Positions 63,956 through 64,000 of a stretch of DNA of 64,000 nt are shown here, in pieces (the first letter of the stretch is position 1; every line of letters begins with the position of its first letter). The stretch lies in NCBI RefSeq assembly GCF_014905175.1, contig NC_057788.1:19686154-19750153 (forward strand). The letters are read 5' to 3'. Below the pieces are notes generated by a model, which did not search any database, was not told the DNA's origin, and worked only from the letters and a program-made list of their open reading frames with translations. Origin of the DNA: Aphidius gifuensis. Lineage: Eukaryota > Arthropoda > Insecta > Hymenoptera > Braconidae. A program made the translations under genes and the position numbers.

Positions 63956-64000
63956 ATTCCCCCCAAAAAAAAGTCGTTGTCTGTCTGCAAAACGACAGCA
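63956..64000. other. Sequence just after the LTR
   Basis: ATTCCCCCCAAAAAAAAGTC follows the last LTR base. A primer binding site would lie here if the element continues; no tRNA complement was recognised. The window then ends. Confidence 0.3.

Overview
The window looks like AT-rich nuclear DNA of an insect, possibly a parasitoid wasp (the order is inferred, not shown). Evidence: short GT-AG introns, animal-type genes and gene fragments (adrenodoxin reductase, TAF1, an F-box gene), and long stretches of transposable elements. It resembles a repeat-rich accessory region rather than a gene-dense one. Very few intact host genes are visible. The best is a three-exon F-box-like gene at 18679-19797.

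Layout. 1-1305: 3' part of a transposase-like gene. 2255-8632: a two-gene element. A BEN-domain gene and a Tnp2-like (CACTA/EnSpm-related) transposase gene start about 200 bp apart in opposite directions. The BEN gene is split by a 680-bp near-perfect inverted repeat, so its 5' and 3' halves now lie on opposite strands. 9024-15518: a shrunken Polinton/Maverick-like element (protein-primed family B polymerase, integrase, a conserved coiled-coil protein, an FtsK/A32-like ATPase fragment and an intron-containing gene). It carries several stops and frameshifts, and I see no capsid genes. 16560-20927: RING-like, adrenodoxin reductase and TAF1 gene fragments surround the F-box gene, all on the + strand. 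20928-28500: MITEs, tandem repeats, a zinc-finger relic and the 5' half of a non-LTR retrotransposon. 29331-32981: a second Tnp2-like transposase on the minus strand, interrupted by a hAT fragment. 33000-44400: palindromic elements, microsatellites, a second copy of the zinc-finger relic, a small BEN gene and a C2H2 gene.

44681-62517: a second BEN gene, then Helitron parts: an OB-fold (RPA-like) gene, a PIF1-type Helitron helicase broken by a retroposon, two RPA70-like genes flanking a large palindromic satellite, and the amino-terminal part of a Helitron replicase. 62953-63955: a probable LTR running into the window's right edge.

Most coding units belong to mobile DNA. Several are broken by single-base changes at A or T homopolymers, so part of the apparent decay may be sequence error. 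Three GC-rich hairpins followed 7-8 nt later by CTAG or CTCG and then T look like Helitron 3' termini. For one of them a related unoccupied site exists inside this same window.
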